From Alphaproteobacteria bacterium (GTDB lineage: Bacteria; Pseudomonadota; Alphaproteobacteria; SP197): DNA of 17,777 nt. The stretch spans positions 1-17,777 of the forward strand of contig JAJEBJ010000422.1 in NCBI GenBank assembly GCA_022822575.1, read 5' to 3'. This document shows, piece after piece, positions 7,626-14,866 of this stretch. The stretch's first letter is position 1. Each line of letters begins with the position of its first letter. The notes below the pieces were generated by a model. The model saw nothing but the letters and a program-made list of their open reading frames with translations. It did no database searches and had not been told where the DNA came from. Position numbers and translations under genes: made by a program.

Positions 7626-8921
7626 TCAGCCGTCTACCGGTGCGGCCCCGCCGGGATGCAGGCGCTCCATGCCACCCATGTAGGGACGCAGAACCTCGGG
7701 TATGGTGACGCTTCCGTCCTCGTGCTGATGATTCTCCAGGATGGCGATCAATGCCCGGCCAACCGCCACACCCGATCCATTGAGCGTATGAACAAATCGG
7801 GTCTTGCGCGTGTCCCTGGCCCGGCAGCGAGCCGCCATCCGTCGCGCCTGGAAATCGGCGCAGTTCGACAGACTCGAAATCTCCCGCCACTTGCTCTGTC
7901 CCGGCAGCCACACTTCGAGGTCCCACGTGAGGCGGGCTGAAAATCCGATATCTCCGGCTGCGAGGGTGACGACACGGTAGGGCAATGCCAGCCGTTGCAG
8001 AACAGTCTCCGCACAGGCCGCCATGCGGCGATGCTCTTCAGGGGAATCCTCGGGCGTGGTCACTGAAACCAGTTCCACCTTCCAGAACTGATGCTGGCGC
8101 AGCATGCCCCTGGTATCGCGTCCAGCCGCTCCCGCCTCGGATCGGAAACACGGGGTGAGCGCGGTGTAGCGCAGGGGAAGGGTGTCCTCGTCGACGATCG
8201 TTTCGCGGACCAGGTTCGTAAGGGTCATTTCCGCGGTGGGAATGAGATAGCGGTTGTCAGTGGTGCGGAAGAGATCACCGGCGAACTTGGGAAGATTGCC
8301 GGTGCCGTAGGCGGTCTCAGGACGCACCAGCAGGGGGCCCGAGACCTCGACATAGCCGAACTCCCGGGTGTGCACGTCGAGCATGAAGGAGGCAAGCGCC
8401 CGCTCAAGGCGGGCCATGGTACCGGAAAGGACCACGAAACGAGCACCGGCAAGGCGCGCCGCACTCTCAAAGTCCATGCCGCCCAGAATGACGCCGAGAT
8501 CAACGTGGTCCCTGGGCTCGAAAGCAAAGTTGCGCGGGTTTCCCCAACGGCGCGTCTCGACGTTGTCCGTTTCGTCGGCGCCTTCGGGAACAGTGCCGTC
8601 GACGACATTGGGAATGGCCTCAAGCACGTCCTGGAGCTTTCCAGAATCCTCCCGCTCGACCGTCTCCAGGGTCGCGATCTGCTGCTTGATGTTGCCAACT
8701 TCCGCGATCTCCGCCGCCGCATCCCGGCCTCCACGCCTTGCTTCGCCGATCAGGCGCGTGAGTTCGTTGCGCCGTTGCTGCAGCTCCTGGACAGCAGTCC
8801 TGGAGTGACGCACCTTGCGGTCCATGTCGAGTACCAGCGACGCCTGTGGAGGCAATCCACGGCGAGCGCAAGCCTCGTCAAAGGCCTGGGGATTGGCGCG
8901 AATCCACACAATGTCGTGCAT
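7626..8921 (-). CDS. serS: Seryl-tRNA synthetase
   Basis: Class II synthetase charging tRNA-Ser and tRNA-Sec with serine. 431 aa, normal length. The N-terminal antiparallel coiled coil that grips the tRNA variable arm spans about 30-100. The TAE serine-binding loop is at 229-231, motif 2 at about 258-282 (CFRSEAGAAGRDTRG then QFWKVE), the strongly conserved LEVWLPGQ, EISSLSNC and DFQARR run from 335 to 361, and motif 3 GSGVAVGRALIAILEN is at 382-397 with Arg389. ATG 8921 follows AAGGTAG at suitable spacing. It sits 32 nt downstream of tatC and 10 nt upstream of pcm. Confidence 0.98.
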   Translation of the reverse strand: MHDIVWIRANPQAFDEACARRGLPPQASLVLDMDRKVRHSRTAVQELQQRRNELTRLIGEARRGGRDAAAEIAEVGNIKQQIATLETVEREDSGKLQDVLEAIPNVVDGTVPEGADETDNVETRRWGNPRNFAFEPRDHVDLGVILGGMDFESAARLAGARFVVLSGTMARLERALASFMLDVHTREFGYVEVSGPLLVRPETAYGTGNLPKFAGDLFRTTDNRYLIPTAEMTLTNLVRETIVDEDTLPLRYTALTPCFRSEAGAAGRDTRGMLRQHQFWKVELVSVTTPEDSPEEHRRMAACAETVLQRLALPYRVVTLAAGDIGFSARLTWDLEVWLPGQSKWREISSLSNCADFQARRMAARCRARDTRKTRFVHTLNGSGVAVGRALIAILENHQHEDGSVTIPEVLRPYMGGMERLHPGGAAPVDG

Positions 8922-8953
8922 GCCGGTCTACCTTGCCATGCGTGCCGGGACGA

Positions 8954-9958
8954 TCAGCGCGCCGGATTGAAATCCGTTTCCTCGTAAGCCTGGGGGTCGT
9001 CCACCTCTTCGACCTCTTCCTCTTCGCCAGCTTCCTCGACCTTGGCCTTGCGCCGCTCGGTGAAGCGCGCACACCAGATCGACACTTCGTAGAGCAGAAT
9101 CAGTGGCAAGGCGAGGCCAAGCTGGCTGAAGGGATCGGGCGGCGTGATCACGGCCGCCAGCACGAAGACGGCGACGATGGCGTACTTGCGTTTTTCCTTC
9201 AGTCCTTCGGCCGTCACCATGCCGGTCCGTGCCGCCAGAGTCATCACCAGGGGCAACTGGAAACTGATGCCAAAGGCGAAGAGGAGCTTGAGGAGCAGCG
9301 AAAAGTACTCGCTCACTCGCACTTCCATGACGATGGGCAGTTGCCCGAAGTCTCCGGTCTGCTGAAAGCCTAGAAAGAACCTCAGGGCAACGGGAAAAAA
9401 GGCGTAGTAGACCATCGCCGCGCCGAGCGTGAAGAGCAGCGGAAACACCAGCATGAAGGGCAGAACCAGCTTCTTCTCCCGGCGATAGAGGCCGGGCGCA
9501 ACGAACGCCCAGAGTTGCCAGGCCAGAAACGGCAGCGAGACGCACAGGGAGACGAAGAATCCGACTTTCACGTATGTCAGGAAAGCTTCCTGGGGGCTTG
9601 TGAAGATGAACCGTGGCGGGTACTCGGAATCGGCGCTGCGATCGATGGTGGCACCCTCGGTGACGCCTGCAGGCTCTTCCGCTGCAGCATCCTCGTCCGG
9701 TGACGGGGAAAACAGCATCCAGGCATCATCCAGAGTGCGCTCGAACCACGTCTCCTCACCGTCCTCCGGCTCTTCTACCGGCGCCAGTCCATAGGCATCG
9801 TATAGCGGCAGGGCGAGAAAATTGTAGATCGCCGGCGCAAAGTAAAAGCAAGGCAGGAAGGCAAGCAGAACCACCGCGGCGCTGCGCACGAGGCGCCGGC
9901 GCAGCTCGACAAGATGTTCCAGCAGCGGAAGCTTGGTGTTGTCGATATCCTTGATCAA
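8954..9958 (-). CDS. tatC: Sec-independent (Tat) translocase subunit TatC with a large acidic loop insertion
   Basis: The polytopic receptor of the twin-arginine translocase, recognising RR signal peptides. The first in-frame ATG (10030) lies deep inside tatB, so TTG 9958, 7 nt after the tatB stop, is chosen; it gives the normal N-terminus with LLEHLVELRRRL (12-23), the conserved signal-binding E-L-R. The ribosome site is weak, suggesting coupling to tatB. Later signatures: FLAWQLWAFVAPGLYRREKK, FGISFQLPLVM, ITPPDPFSQ. At 334 aa it is some 60-80 residues longer than usual: residues about 58-115, in the first periplasmic loop between TM1 and the RFIFTSPQEAF segment, are a hydrophilic acidic insertion with about 18 Asp/Glu. 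The C-terminal tail is also acidic. Downstream is serS. Confidence 0.95.
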   Translation of the reverse strand: MIKDIDNTKLPLLEHLVELRRRLVRSAAVVLLAFLPCFYFAPAIYNFLALPLYDAYGLAPVEEPEDGEETWFERTLDDAWMLFSPSPDEDAAAEEPAGVTEGATIDRSADSEYPPRFIFTSPQEAFLTYVKVGFFVSLCVSLPFLAWQLWAFVAPGLYRREKKLVLPFMLVFPLLFTLGAAMVYYAFFPVALRFFLGFQQTGDFGQLPIVMEVRVSEYFSLLLKLLFAFGISFQLPLVMTLAARTGMVTAEGLKEKRKYAIVAVFVLAAVITPPDPFSQLGLALPLILLYEVSIWCARFTERRKAKVEEAGEEEEVEEVDDPQAYEETDFNPAR

Positions 9959-9965
9959 GGGCGCT

Positions 9966-10343
9966 CTACGTGTCGCCGGAAGCCTTGGCGCGTTCCGGTG
10001 GCGCCGCCTCGGCCGTTGTCTCCGGCTCATCCCTGACTTTCATGTTTTCCTGCATTTCGCGGCCGGTGTCCTCGAGTTCCTTCTTGAGGCTGCCCGTGGG
10101 ATCGATAGCCGCGGTCACCGCCTTCCGGGCCTTCAACGGTGTTTCGACAGCCTTCTTGACGTCATCGATCTCGGCTTCCTTGGCGTACTGGTCCAGCGCC
10201 TTCTGGAAATCCCGCGCCATGCGCCGCGCCTTGCCGGTCCATACGCCAACGGTCCGCAGCACCCTGGGCAGGTCCTTGGGGCCGACCACAACCAGCAACA
10301 CCGCCCCGACGACCGCCAATTCGAACCATCCGAGATCGAACAT
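9966..10343 (-). CDS. tatB: Tat translocase subunit TatB
   Basis: A 125-aa Tat receptor-complex subunit working with TatC in signal-peptide binding. The N-terminal signature MFDLGWFELAVVGAVLLVVV is followed by GPKDLPRVLRTVG, including the short TM helix, the G-P hinge and an amphipathic helix; a charged cytoplasmic coiled region extends to about 100 and a Pro/Glu/Ala tail ends the protein. The Glu at residue 8 in the helix is typical of TatB. It lies 23 nt after tatA and 7 nt before the chosen tatC start. Confidence 0.95.
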   Translation of the reverse strand: MFDLGWFELAVVGAVLLVVVGPKDLPRVLRTVGVWTGKARRMARDFQKALDQYAKEAEIDDVKKAVETPLKARKAVTAAIDPTGSLKKELEDTGREMQENMKVRDEPETTAEAAPPERAKASGDT

Positions 10344-10366
10344 GTCCGGAAATCTTCATCAAGTGT

Positions 10367-10603
10367 CTAGGCGACGGTCTTGTCCTTCTCGTTATCGGCG
10401 GACGCGGGTGTGGCGGCTCCCTCGATGGTTGTCGGAGATTCAGCGGATTGCCGTTCCTGCGCCGCCTCGTCCTTCATACCGGACTTGAACTCCTTGATCC
10501 CCTTGGCGAGATCACCGGCCAGCTTGGGAATCCGGTTGCGTCCGAAGAGGAGCAGAACGATGACCAGCACAATGAGCCAATGCCATATACTGAAGGTACC
10601 CAT
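10367..10603 (-). CDS. tatA: Tat translocase subunit TatA
   Basis: The pore-forming/membrane-thinning Tat component. 78 aa. ATG 10603 is chosen for the GGGAG ribosome site 8 nt upstream and the canonical N-terminus MGTFSIWHWLIVLVIVLLL; the hinge F-G-R-N-R-I-P and the amphipathic helix KLAGDLAKGIKEFKSGM follow (residues 20-43), then a polar tail. First gene of tatA-tatB-tatC-serS-pcm. Upstream is a long gap and a divergent gene for a probable Tat substrate, rather than scpB as is common in relatives. Confidence 0.95.
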   Translation of the reverse strand: MGTFSIWHWLIVLVIVLLLFGRNRIPKLAGDLAKGIKEFKSGMKDEAAQERQSAESPTTIEGAATPASADNEKDKTVA

Positions 10604-10661
10604 GGTGAGGTCTCCCTTCCCTGTCGATCCATGAAACGGCACCACTGGTGCGCCGTCCCGA

Positions 10662-10697
10662 CCCGGGACATATAGCCTTCCAAGGGGCCAAGGGCAA
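10662..10697 (-). promoter_or_regulatory. Candidate promoter for the tatABC cluster
   Basis: On the minus strand, TTGCCC (10692-10697) and TATATG (10669-10674) are spaced 17 bp apart, predicting a start near 10662 and a leader of about 60 nt before tatA. Each hexamer matches the consensus at four of six positions, so this is a moderate prediction helped by its location. Confidence 0.4.
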
Positions 10698-10977
10698 CGG
10701 CGATCGACGTTTGCCTTCTGACTTCGGCGCCATGGGAGACCACGGTCGACGGGAGGCTGCCTTCACGCAGCACAACGATCTTCAGGCTGTCCGACCGCGC
10801 CCGAGTTGTCTCAACCACGGACCTTGGCGGCCCCCAGGCTCCATCCGACCACCTGTCATTGTCGCGTCAGAGTGACGCACTGCTTGCAGACAGAAGCCCG
10901 CAGTGGACGACACTCCCGGTGTCCCGATCACCCGACATCGTGCCGTTTCCCGCGAATCGCTCCCATCCTCGCGGTCG

Positions 10978-11013
10978 AGGACATGACCGTTCTGATCGGC
11001 TACAATGTCCGTG
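10978..11013 (+). promoter_or_regulatory. Candidate promoter for the YHS-protein gene
   Basis: TACAAT (11001-11006) is a five-of-six match to a -10 element; AGGACA (10978-10983) 17 bp upstream is a weaker -35. Predicted start near 11013, leader about 66 nt. Confidence 0.35.
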
Positions 11014-11078
11014 TTGAACCGCCCGGATCTATCTTCGGAAATGGCATGAGTCGTGGACATGGAGAGGGAGGAGCCCTG

Positions 11079-11663
11079 ATGCATCGAACAGGAAGCAGAT
11101 TGGTTGTGAACCTGGGCATCCTGTCGCGCCGTACGTTGCTCGCGGGACTGCTCACGGCGGGGCTTCTGTCCATCGTCGATCAAGCGACACTCAGCGCAGC
11201 GGAATCGGACGAGTTCGTCAATGCGCTGCCCGACGGTGTTGCGATGGACGGCTTCGATGTCGTTGCCTATTTCGATGGCGCGCCCGCCAAGGGCTCGACC
11301 TCCCACAGTGTCGACTACAAGGGCACGTCGTGGCGGTTCAGTTCGGCCGAGAATGCGGCGGCCTTCGCGGCCGATCCGGGTGCGTACGAGCCGCTCTATA
11401 ACGGCTGGTGCGCCTACGCGGCGTCGGAAGGTTACGGTGCGGAGGTGGATTTCGTAAACGGATGGTCCGTGCTTGACGGCAAGCTCTACCTGAACTGGGA
11501 TGCCGAAACCCGCGATGCGTTCCTGTCGGAACAGTCGACGCGCATTGAACGCGCCGACATGAACTGGCCGGACCTTCATGCCGGCCTGCTGGATGGGTCG
11601 GCGGCACTGTACACGCACGCTGGAGAAGGCGTCGCCATTGTCCATCCCCAGCAGCTCGAATGA
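11079..11663 (+). CDS. YHS-domain protein with a twin-arginine signal peptide
   Basis: A 194-aa exported protein. ATG 11079 is preceded by the strong ribosome site AGGGAGGAG. The N-terminus has S-R-R-T-L-L (16-21), then a hydrophobic stretch to about 33 and a plausible cleavage site near Ala40, which fits a Tat signal. The mature part is a YHS-type domain: GFDVVAYFDG, WRFSSAENAAAFAADP, the conserved G-W-C-A-Y-A, and VLDGKLYLNWD. YHS domains are thought to bind metal, and this class is usually periplasmic and of unknown function. It is divergent from tatA, so it may be a substrate encoded beside its exporter. The region after the YHS core (about 160-194) is not recognised. Confidence 0.88.
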   Translation: MHRTGSRLVVNLGILSRRTLLAGLLTAGLLSIVDQATLSAAESDEFVNALPDGVAMDGFDVVAYFDGAPAKGSTSHSVDYKGTSWRFSSAENAAAFAADPGAYEPLYNGWCAYAASEGYGAEVDFVNGWSVLDGKLYLNWDAETRDAFLSEQSTRIERADMNWPDLHAGLLDGSAALYTHAGEGVAIVHPQQLE

Positions 11664-11763
11664 ACCGAACCCGGGCAACGTGTCGATGACCCAGGCACAT
11701 CTGCCACCTCCGTCCCGGGACCTCGCTGTCGCCGCTCGGCAAAACTGGAGTGCCGGCAGCAAT

Positions 11764-11949
11764 TCACCCCTCACCCGCCGTTGGCGGCTCGCCGAGCAAA
11801 CAGTGCAGGCCGAAGAAGTGATCCAGCGCCACTAAGCGTCCCTTCAACTCCGACGATTGCCACATGGCGATGACTTCGCCGGGCGTCATCGTGCCGATCG
11901 CGAGGACATGAGCATCGGCCAGCACTGCCGACTGGTCATGCGTGACCAT
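11764..11949 (-). pseudogene. Possible C-terminal fragment of an unidentified enzyme or ATPase
   Basis: A 61-codon frame starting MVTHDQSAVLADAHVLAIG and running to a stop at 11764; in-frame codons before it (R-H-V-I) are preceded by two adjacent stops. The pattern H-D-x-S-A followed by D-A-H-V-L-A-I-G and a P-G-E-V-I helix loosely resembles the C-terminus of RpiB-type sugar-phosphate isomerases; the V-T-H-D could alternatively be the H-loop of an ABC ATPase. Neither resemblance is decisive. If real it is a truncated remnant rather than a working gene. Confidence 0.22.
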
Positions 11950-11968
11950 GATGACGTGGCGTCATCAT
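11948..11968. repeat. Perfect 9-bp inverted repeat, 3-nt loop
   Basis: ATGATGACG (11948-11956), TGG, CGTCATCAT (11960-11968). It lies at the 5' edge of the 61-codon fragment. It has no T-run, so it is not an obvious terminator; it could be a protein-binding site. Confidence 0.6.
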
Positions 11969-11992
11969 TGCGTTGTGCCGTTCCCGTTGCGG

Positions 11993-12362
11993 TCACAATG
12001 CAAAGGTCCCATGCGCGTCGCAAGTTTGGCCGCGGACGGCAAGGCTGAACAAGGAGTCATGAATGGCTATCGCCACCTGGAGTGTGGCCTGGAAGGGGTC
12101 TGTCTGAAGGACGAATTCAGCCAGTTCGGGGCTGCAAGCCGAGGGATTCGTCCCGAAAATTCGGATGGCCAGCGAGGGATTCCTGAAGTGATGACCTTTT
12201 TCCCGAGGCGAAGTGAAACGGCCGATCCCATCCGTAATCGTAGAAGTCTGCAATCTGACCGTCCTTGCCCCGCTCCTGGCTGCGGCGATACCCGAACAGC
12301 GTGTCTGCCGTGTCATCGGGTCGAATTGCCCAGGCAATGGGATTGCAGAAGTCAGCCGCCAT
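11993..12362 (-). pseudogene. Unrecognised ORF overlapping the Rieske gene end, possibly frameshifted
   Basis: An 81-codon frame (ATG 12362, stop 12117-12119) begins inside the last codons of the Rieske gene, overlapping it by 11 nt, as expected for a coupled gene. It reads MAADFCNPIAWAIRPDDTAD and continues with IADFYDYGWDRPFHFASG; no family is recognised. A second minus-strand frame, open from about 12337 to a stop at 11993, reads FVLQTDPFQATLQVAIAIHD and FSLAVRGQ near its end, and both have similar GC at third codon positions (about two thirds by hand count). A single frameshift joining them would give a protein of about 122 aa. Alternatively only the 81-aa protein is real, or neither is. 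An 11-residue spaced repeat (ESLA / ESLG) occurs in the first frame. Confidence 0.3.
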
Positions 12363-13410
12363 CGTCCTTGCCTTCAGTCAGGTTCGGGACCGGCCCGTCA
12401 GCGTAGAACTGCCGGTACCACTCGTGCATCATGCGTCTGGGACCGTCATCAACAGGCCCTGAAAGAAGCGGCCGGTAGATCTTTCGCCGCCATATCGCCA
12501 CGTCCTGCCGCCACTGCGAGATCCAACTGCCGACCACATAGGCGACCAGCAATCGTGGTATGCGTCGGGCAGCAAACCAGCGGAAGATAACCCGTTGCCT
12601 GAGCGCTTCCACGGGCGTGTGGGACTGGAACATGGTGATGTGGCCGATCTGCGGGACGAAGAAATCGAATTTCACGATACCGCCGGGACCCAGAAAGGTG
12701 ATCAACGCCCGGGATCTCGTCCTTTCGCAGACCCGCCCTCCGATTTCCAGTGTCGTCTCGTCCCCAAAATAGGAAACGTGCTCTTGAGTGTTGTCGAGAG
12801 ACCACGATGGTCTGTGCCGAATTCTGATCCAGGGCAACCTGATGTTGGTCCAGGGGATGCGCATCACGCCATGAACCTCCGAAAAATGCCGGAAGTCCAC
12901 ACTGTTTTCGGCAAACTCAATGATGTGCATGTCGACGTCACCGGCATCGTACTGGCCACGCAGGACAAGCTGCCGGTTGTCGATCTCGGGTAGCGGCGGA
13001 AGTCGGTAGGGTGCCCGCGCGCCCGGGCGCGCCGACGAGTGGTACATCATGACCATTCCGTAGTAGTCAACTGCTTCCCAGTGCCGGTGGGCGAGCGGCT
13101 GGATTTCGGCGCCGGGGCGGGAGCATATCCGACCTTGTCCGTCCAGTTGCCAGCCATGGAAAGGGCAGTGCAACCGGTCACCCTTGACCACGCCGTCAGC
13201 CAGGTCTGCTCCCTGATGGGGACAGAACGTGTCGATTGCCGCAACCTGGCCGTCCGTGGTGCTGCGAAACACGGCGATCTGTTCACCCGCGCACTGGACG
13301 CGCCGCACCTCGCCGGGCCTGATGTCGCTGGATGCCGCCACCCGGTACCAGCCGTCCGGATAAGGCGGCGGATAGGTGTGTTCCCTCCGGTTGACCACAT
13401 AGTCAGACAT
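12352..13410 (-). CDS. Rieske non-haem iron oxygenase, KshA / DAF-36 (cholesterol 7-desaturase) type
   Basis: A 352-aa terminal oxygenase. The Rieske [2Fe-2S] ligands are C63-P-H65 and C82-P-F-H85, within CPHQGADLADG and LHCPFHGWQLDG. The mononuclear iron site is suggested by ENSVDFRHFSEVH (168-180; H175, H180) and the late acidic ligand in WRQDVAIW (D303). This architecture, ending in K-I-Y-R-P-L and a W-Y-x-Q-F-Y segment, matches 3-ketosteroid 9-alpha-hydroxylase and DAF-36/Neverland sterol desaturases more than aromatic-ring dioxygenases. A sterol or other polycyclic substrate is therefore plausible but not shown. ATG 13410 is chosen; an in-frame TTG at 13461 lies upstream of the predicted transcription start. 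No reductase or ferredoxin gene is adjacent. Confidence 0.9.
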   Translation of the reverse strand: MSDYVVNRREHTYPPPYPDGWYRVAASSDIRPGEVRRVQCAGEQIAVFRSTTDGQVAAIDTFCPHQGADLADGVVKGDRLHCPFHGWQLDGQGRICSRPGAEIQPLAHRHWEAVDYYGMVMMYHSSARPGARAPYRLPPLPEIDNRQLVLRGQYDAGDVDMHIIEFAENSVDFRHFSEVHGVMRIPWTNIRLPWIRIRHRPSWSLDNTQEHVSYFGDETTLEIGGRVCERTRSRALITFLGPGGIVKFDFFVPQIGHITMFQSHTPVEALRQRVIFRWFAARRIPRLLVAYVVGSWISQWRQDVAIWRRKIYRPLLSGPVDDGPRRMMHEWYRQFYADGPVPNLTEGKDDGG

Positions 13411-13758
13411 GCAACAGTGGCCTCTTCCGGCACCGCCCCTGCGACGGCACGGACTATTCAAAGGGGTTGCCTGCTGTCAATCGTTGTCGATGACCATGTT
13501 TGTTGCGCCTTGGAAATGTGCGAAAACAATGCCCGTTCACGGGAAACTGCACCCAGTGGCGAAGCGAAACGCGATTCGAACATGACGCGGCACCCAGAAC
13601 CCGAACGCGGGTGACCGCCGGTTGCGTGAAGATCGGCATGGCTTCGTCAAGCATCCCCGGCCCTGTCAGAGTACTGACCCGTGGCAACGGGATACTGCAT
13701 CACAGGAACCTCGGGATCCTGCCCTCGCACGCGCAGGCGCCGGGGCGCGGTGAACCGG
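13411..13758. other. Intergenic spacer between the orphan ABC ATPase and the Rieske gene (348 bp)
   Basis: Apart from the Rieske promoter, no gene or RNA is recognised. A minus-strand frame of 77 codons crosses it without recognisable motifs. A TTCGAAT element near 13572-13580 followed by CGCCA on the minus strand looked tRNA-like, but the arms do not pair. The short palindrome CCCGTTCACGGG lies at 13532-13543. Confidence 0.45.
13446..13480 (-). promoter_or_regulatory. Predicted promoter of the Rieske oxygenase gene
   Basis: A perfect -35 TTGACA (13475-13480) and AATAGT (13453-13458) as -10, 16 bp apart, on the minus strand; start near 13446 and a leader of about 36 nt. This makes the Rieske gene an independent transcription unit. 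Confidence 0.5.
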
Positions 13759-14805
13759 TCAGGCGACGTGCGGGGCCTGCTGACAGGGGAAGACGAGAAC
13801 GGAATCGTCGTCGAAACGGATCCTGACGTCGGTGCCGGGTTCTGGCGCCGTCTGGCCAAGGATGCGCGCCCGCAGCGTCTCGCCGTTCTTGAGGCGCAGG
13901 GACACAAGCGTGGAATGACCGACCAGCCGCCGCTCGATTACCCGTGCGCCGGGACCATCGCCTTCGGGCGTGAGGTGCAGGCCTTCCGGGCGAATCAGGA
14001 CATCAACCCGCTGCCCGGTGATGAATCCGTCAGCCAGAACGTCACCCACCGGTGAACTGATCCGGCCGGGAGCCGCGGTGCCATGCAACCAGTTGACATC
14101 GCCAAGGAACCGCGCCACGAAGGCCGTTGCCGGACGCTGGTAGATCGCGCCCGGTGTCCCCGTCTGGAGAAGCCTGCCGCCCTGAAGGACGGCGATGCGG
14201 TCGCCGAGATAGAGCGCTTCCTCGGCGTCGTGAGTGACGATGAGCGTTGTCGTCCCGATGTCGCGCAGGATTTCGAGAGTCTGGTCCCTCACTGATTCAC
14301 GCAAGCGCACGTCGAGACCGGAAAACGGTTCGTCGAGCAGCAGGATGCGTGGTTTCGGCGCCAGGGCCCGGGCCAGGGCAACACGCTGCTGCTCGCCACC
14401 TGACAGCATATGCGGGTACTTTTCCGCGTAGCCAGCAAGACCGACCATGCCGAGAAGTTCCGCGACAGTGGCCTTCGCCTGCCGGCGGCTGTGCAGGCCG
14501 AAGGCGATGTTGTCGGCGACACTGAGATGGGGAAAAAGGGCAAACTCCTGGAAGACAAGACCGACGCCTCGCACCTCGGGTGGCCGGTGCACGCCGTTTC
14601 CGGCGACCACTTCGTCACCGATGCGAATCTCGCCGGTCACCAGGGGTTCGAGTCCGGCGGCAAGGTGAAGGGCGGTGGTCTTGCCACATCCCGAAGGGCC
14701 GACCAGGCACATGACTTCGCCGTCGGCAATCTCGAGATCGACTTGTTTCAGGGCTTCTTCACCGGCCCAGGAGTGGCTGACGCCGCGAAAGGACAATCCT
14801 GGCAT
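13759..14805 (-). CDS. ABC transporter ATP-binding protein, FbpC/PotA type with TOBE domain
   Basis: A 348-aa cytoplasmic ATPase of a binding-protein-dependent importer. Walker A GPSGCGKTT (36-44), Q-loop FQEFALFPHLSV (85-96), signature LSGGEQQRVALARAL (134-148), Walker B ILLLDEPFSGLD (154-165), switch His192 in IVTHDAEEAL. A C-terminal regulatory TOBE-like region runs from about 238 to 348 (VLIRPEGLHL). The FALFPHLSV and long C-terminal domain resemble ferric-iron (FbpC), thiosulfate or polyamine importers; substrate cannot be fixed. No permease or binding-protein gene is next to it, so it is an orphan here. It lies 79 nt downstream of scpB with its own candidate promoter. Confidence 0.92.
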   Translation of the reverse strand: MPGLSFRGVSHSWAGEEALKQVDLEIADGEVMCLVGPSGCGKTTALHLAAGLEPLVTGEIRIGDEVVAGNGVHRPPEVRGVGLVFQEFALFPHLSVADNIAFGLHSRRQAKATVAELLGMVGLAGYAEKYPHMLSGGEQQRVALARALAPKPRILLLDEPFSGLDVRLRESVRDQTLEILRDIGTTTLIVTHDAEEALYLGDRIAVLQGGRLLQTGTPGAIYQRPATAFVARFLGDVNWLHGTAAPGRISSPVGDVLADGFITGQRVDVLIRPEGLHLTPEGDGPGARVIERRLVGHSTLVSLRLKNGETLRARILGQTAPEPGTDVRIRFDDDSVLVFPCQQAPHVA

Positions 14806-14829
14806 GAAACACTCGCATGCTGGTCACGC

Positions 14830-14866
14830 GGCCGGGATGCTATCTGCAAACAGTTCTTATTTTCAA
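14830..14866 (-). promoter_or_regulatory. Candidate promoter of the orphan ABC ATPase gene
   Basis: TTGAAA (14861-14866) and TAGCAT (14837-14842) on the minus strand, 18 bp apart, in a locally A+T-rich patch just after scpB. Predicted start near 14830, leader about 25 nt. Confidence 0.4.

Larger units (their letters stand above)
10604..11078. other. Divergent intergenic region between tatA and the YHS-protein gene (475 bp)
   Basis: No convincing gene is seen on either strand; open frames here have no recognisable motifs and mostly extend from neighbours. It holds the two candidate promoters listed separately, a small inverted repeat GCGTCA-GAG-TGACGC at 10864-10878, and a looser pair CACTGC/GCAGTG at 10878-10883 and 10900-10905. 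The small repeats could be operator-like but may be chance. Confidence 0.5.
11664..12116. other. Gene-poor spacer with possible decayed sequence
   Basis: Between the YHS gene and the small ORF after the Rieske gene no intact, motif-bearing gene is seen. The minus strand carries a 61-codon fragment (11764-11949) and the tail of a second frame (to 11993), both listed separately, plus a 9-bp-arm inverted repeat. The broken frames suggest remnants of former genes, but this is inference. Confidence 0.4.

Noticed and set aside
10782..11774. A long minus-strand open frame (about 330 codons) opposite the YHS gene
   Set aside because: It is the antisense of the YHS gene, which has a strong ribosome site, a signal peptide and domain motifs; the minus-strand product has no recognisable motif.
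13540..13620. A tRNA-like TTCGAAT followed by CGCCA on the minus strand
   Set aside because: The supposed T-stem has mismatches and no acceptor, D or anticodon arm can be folded around it.
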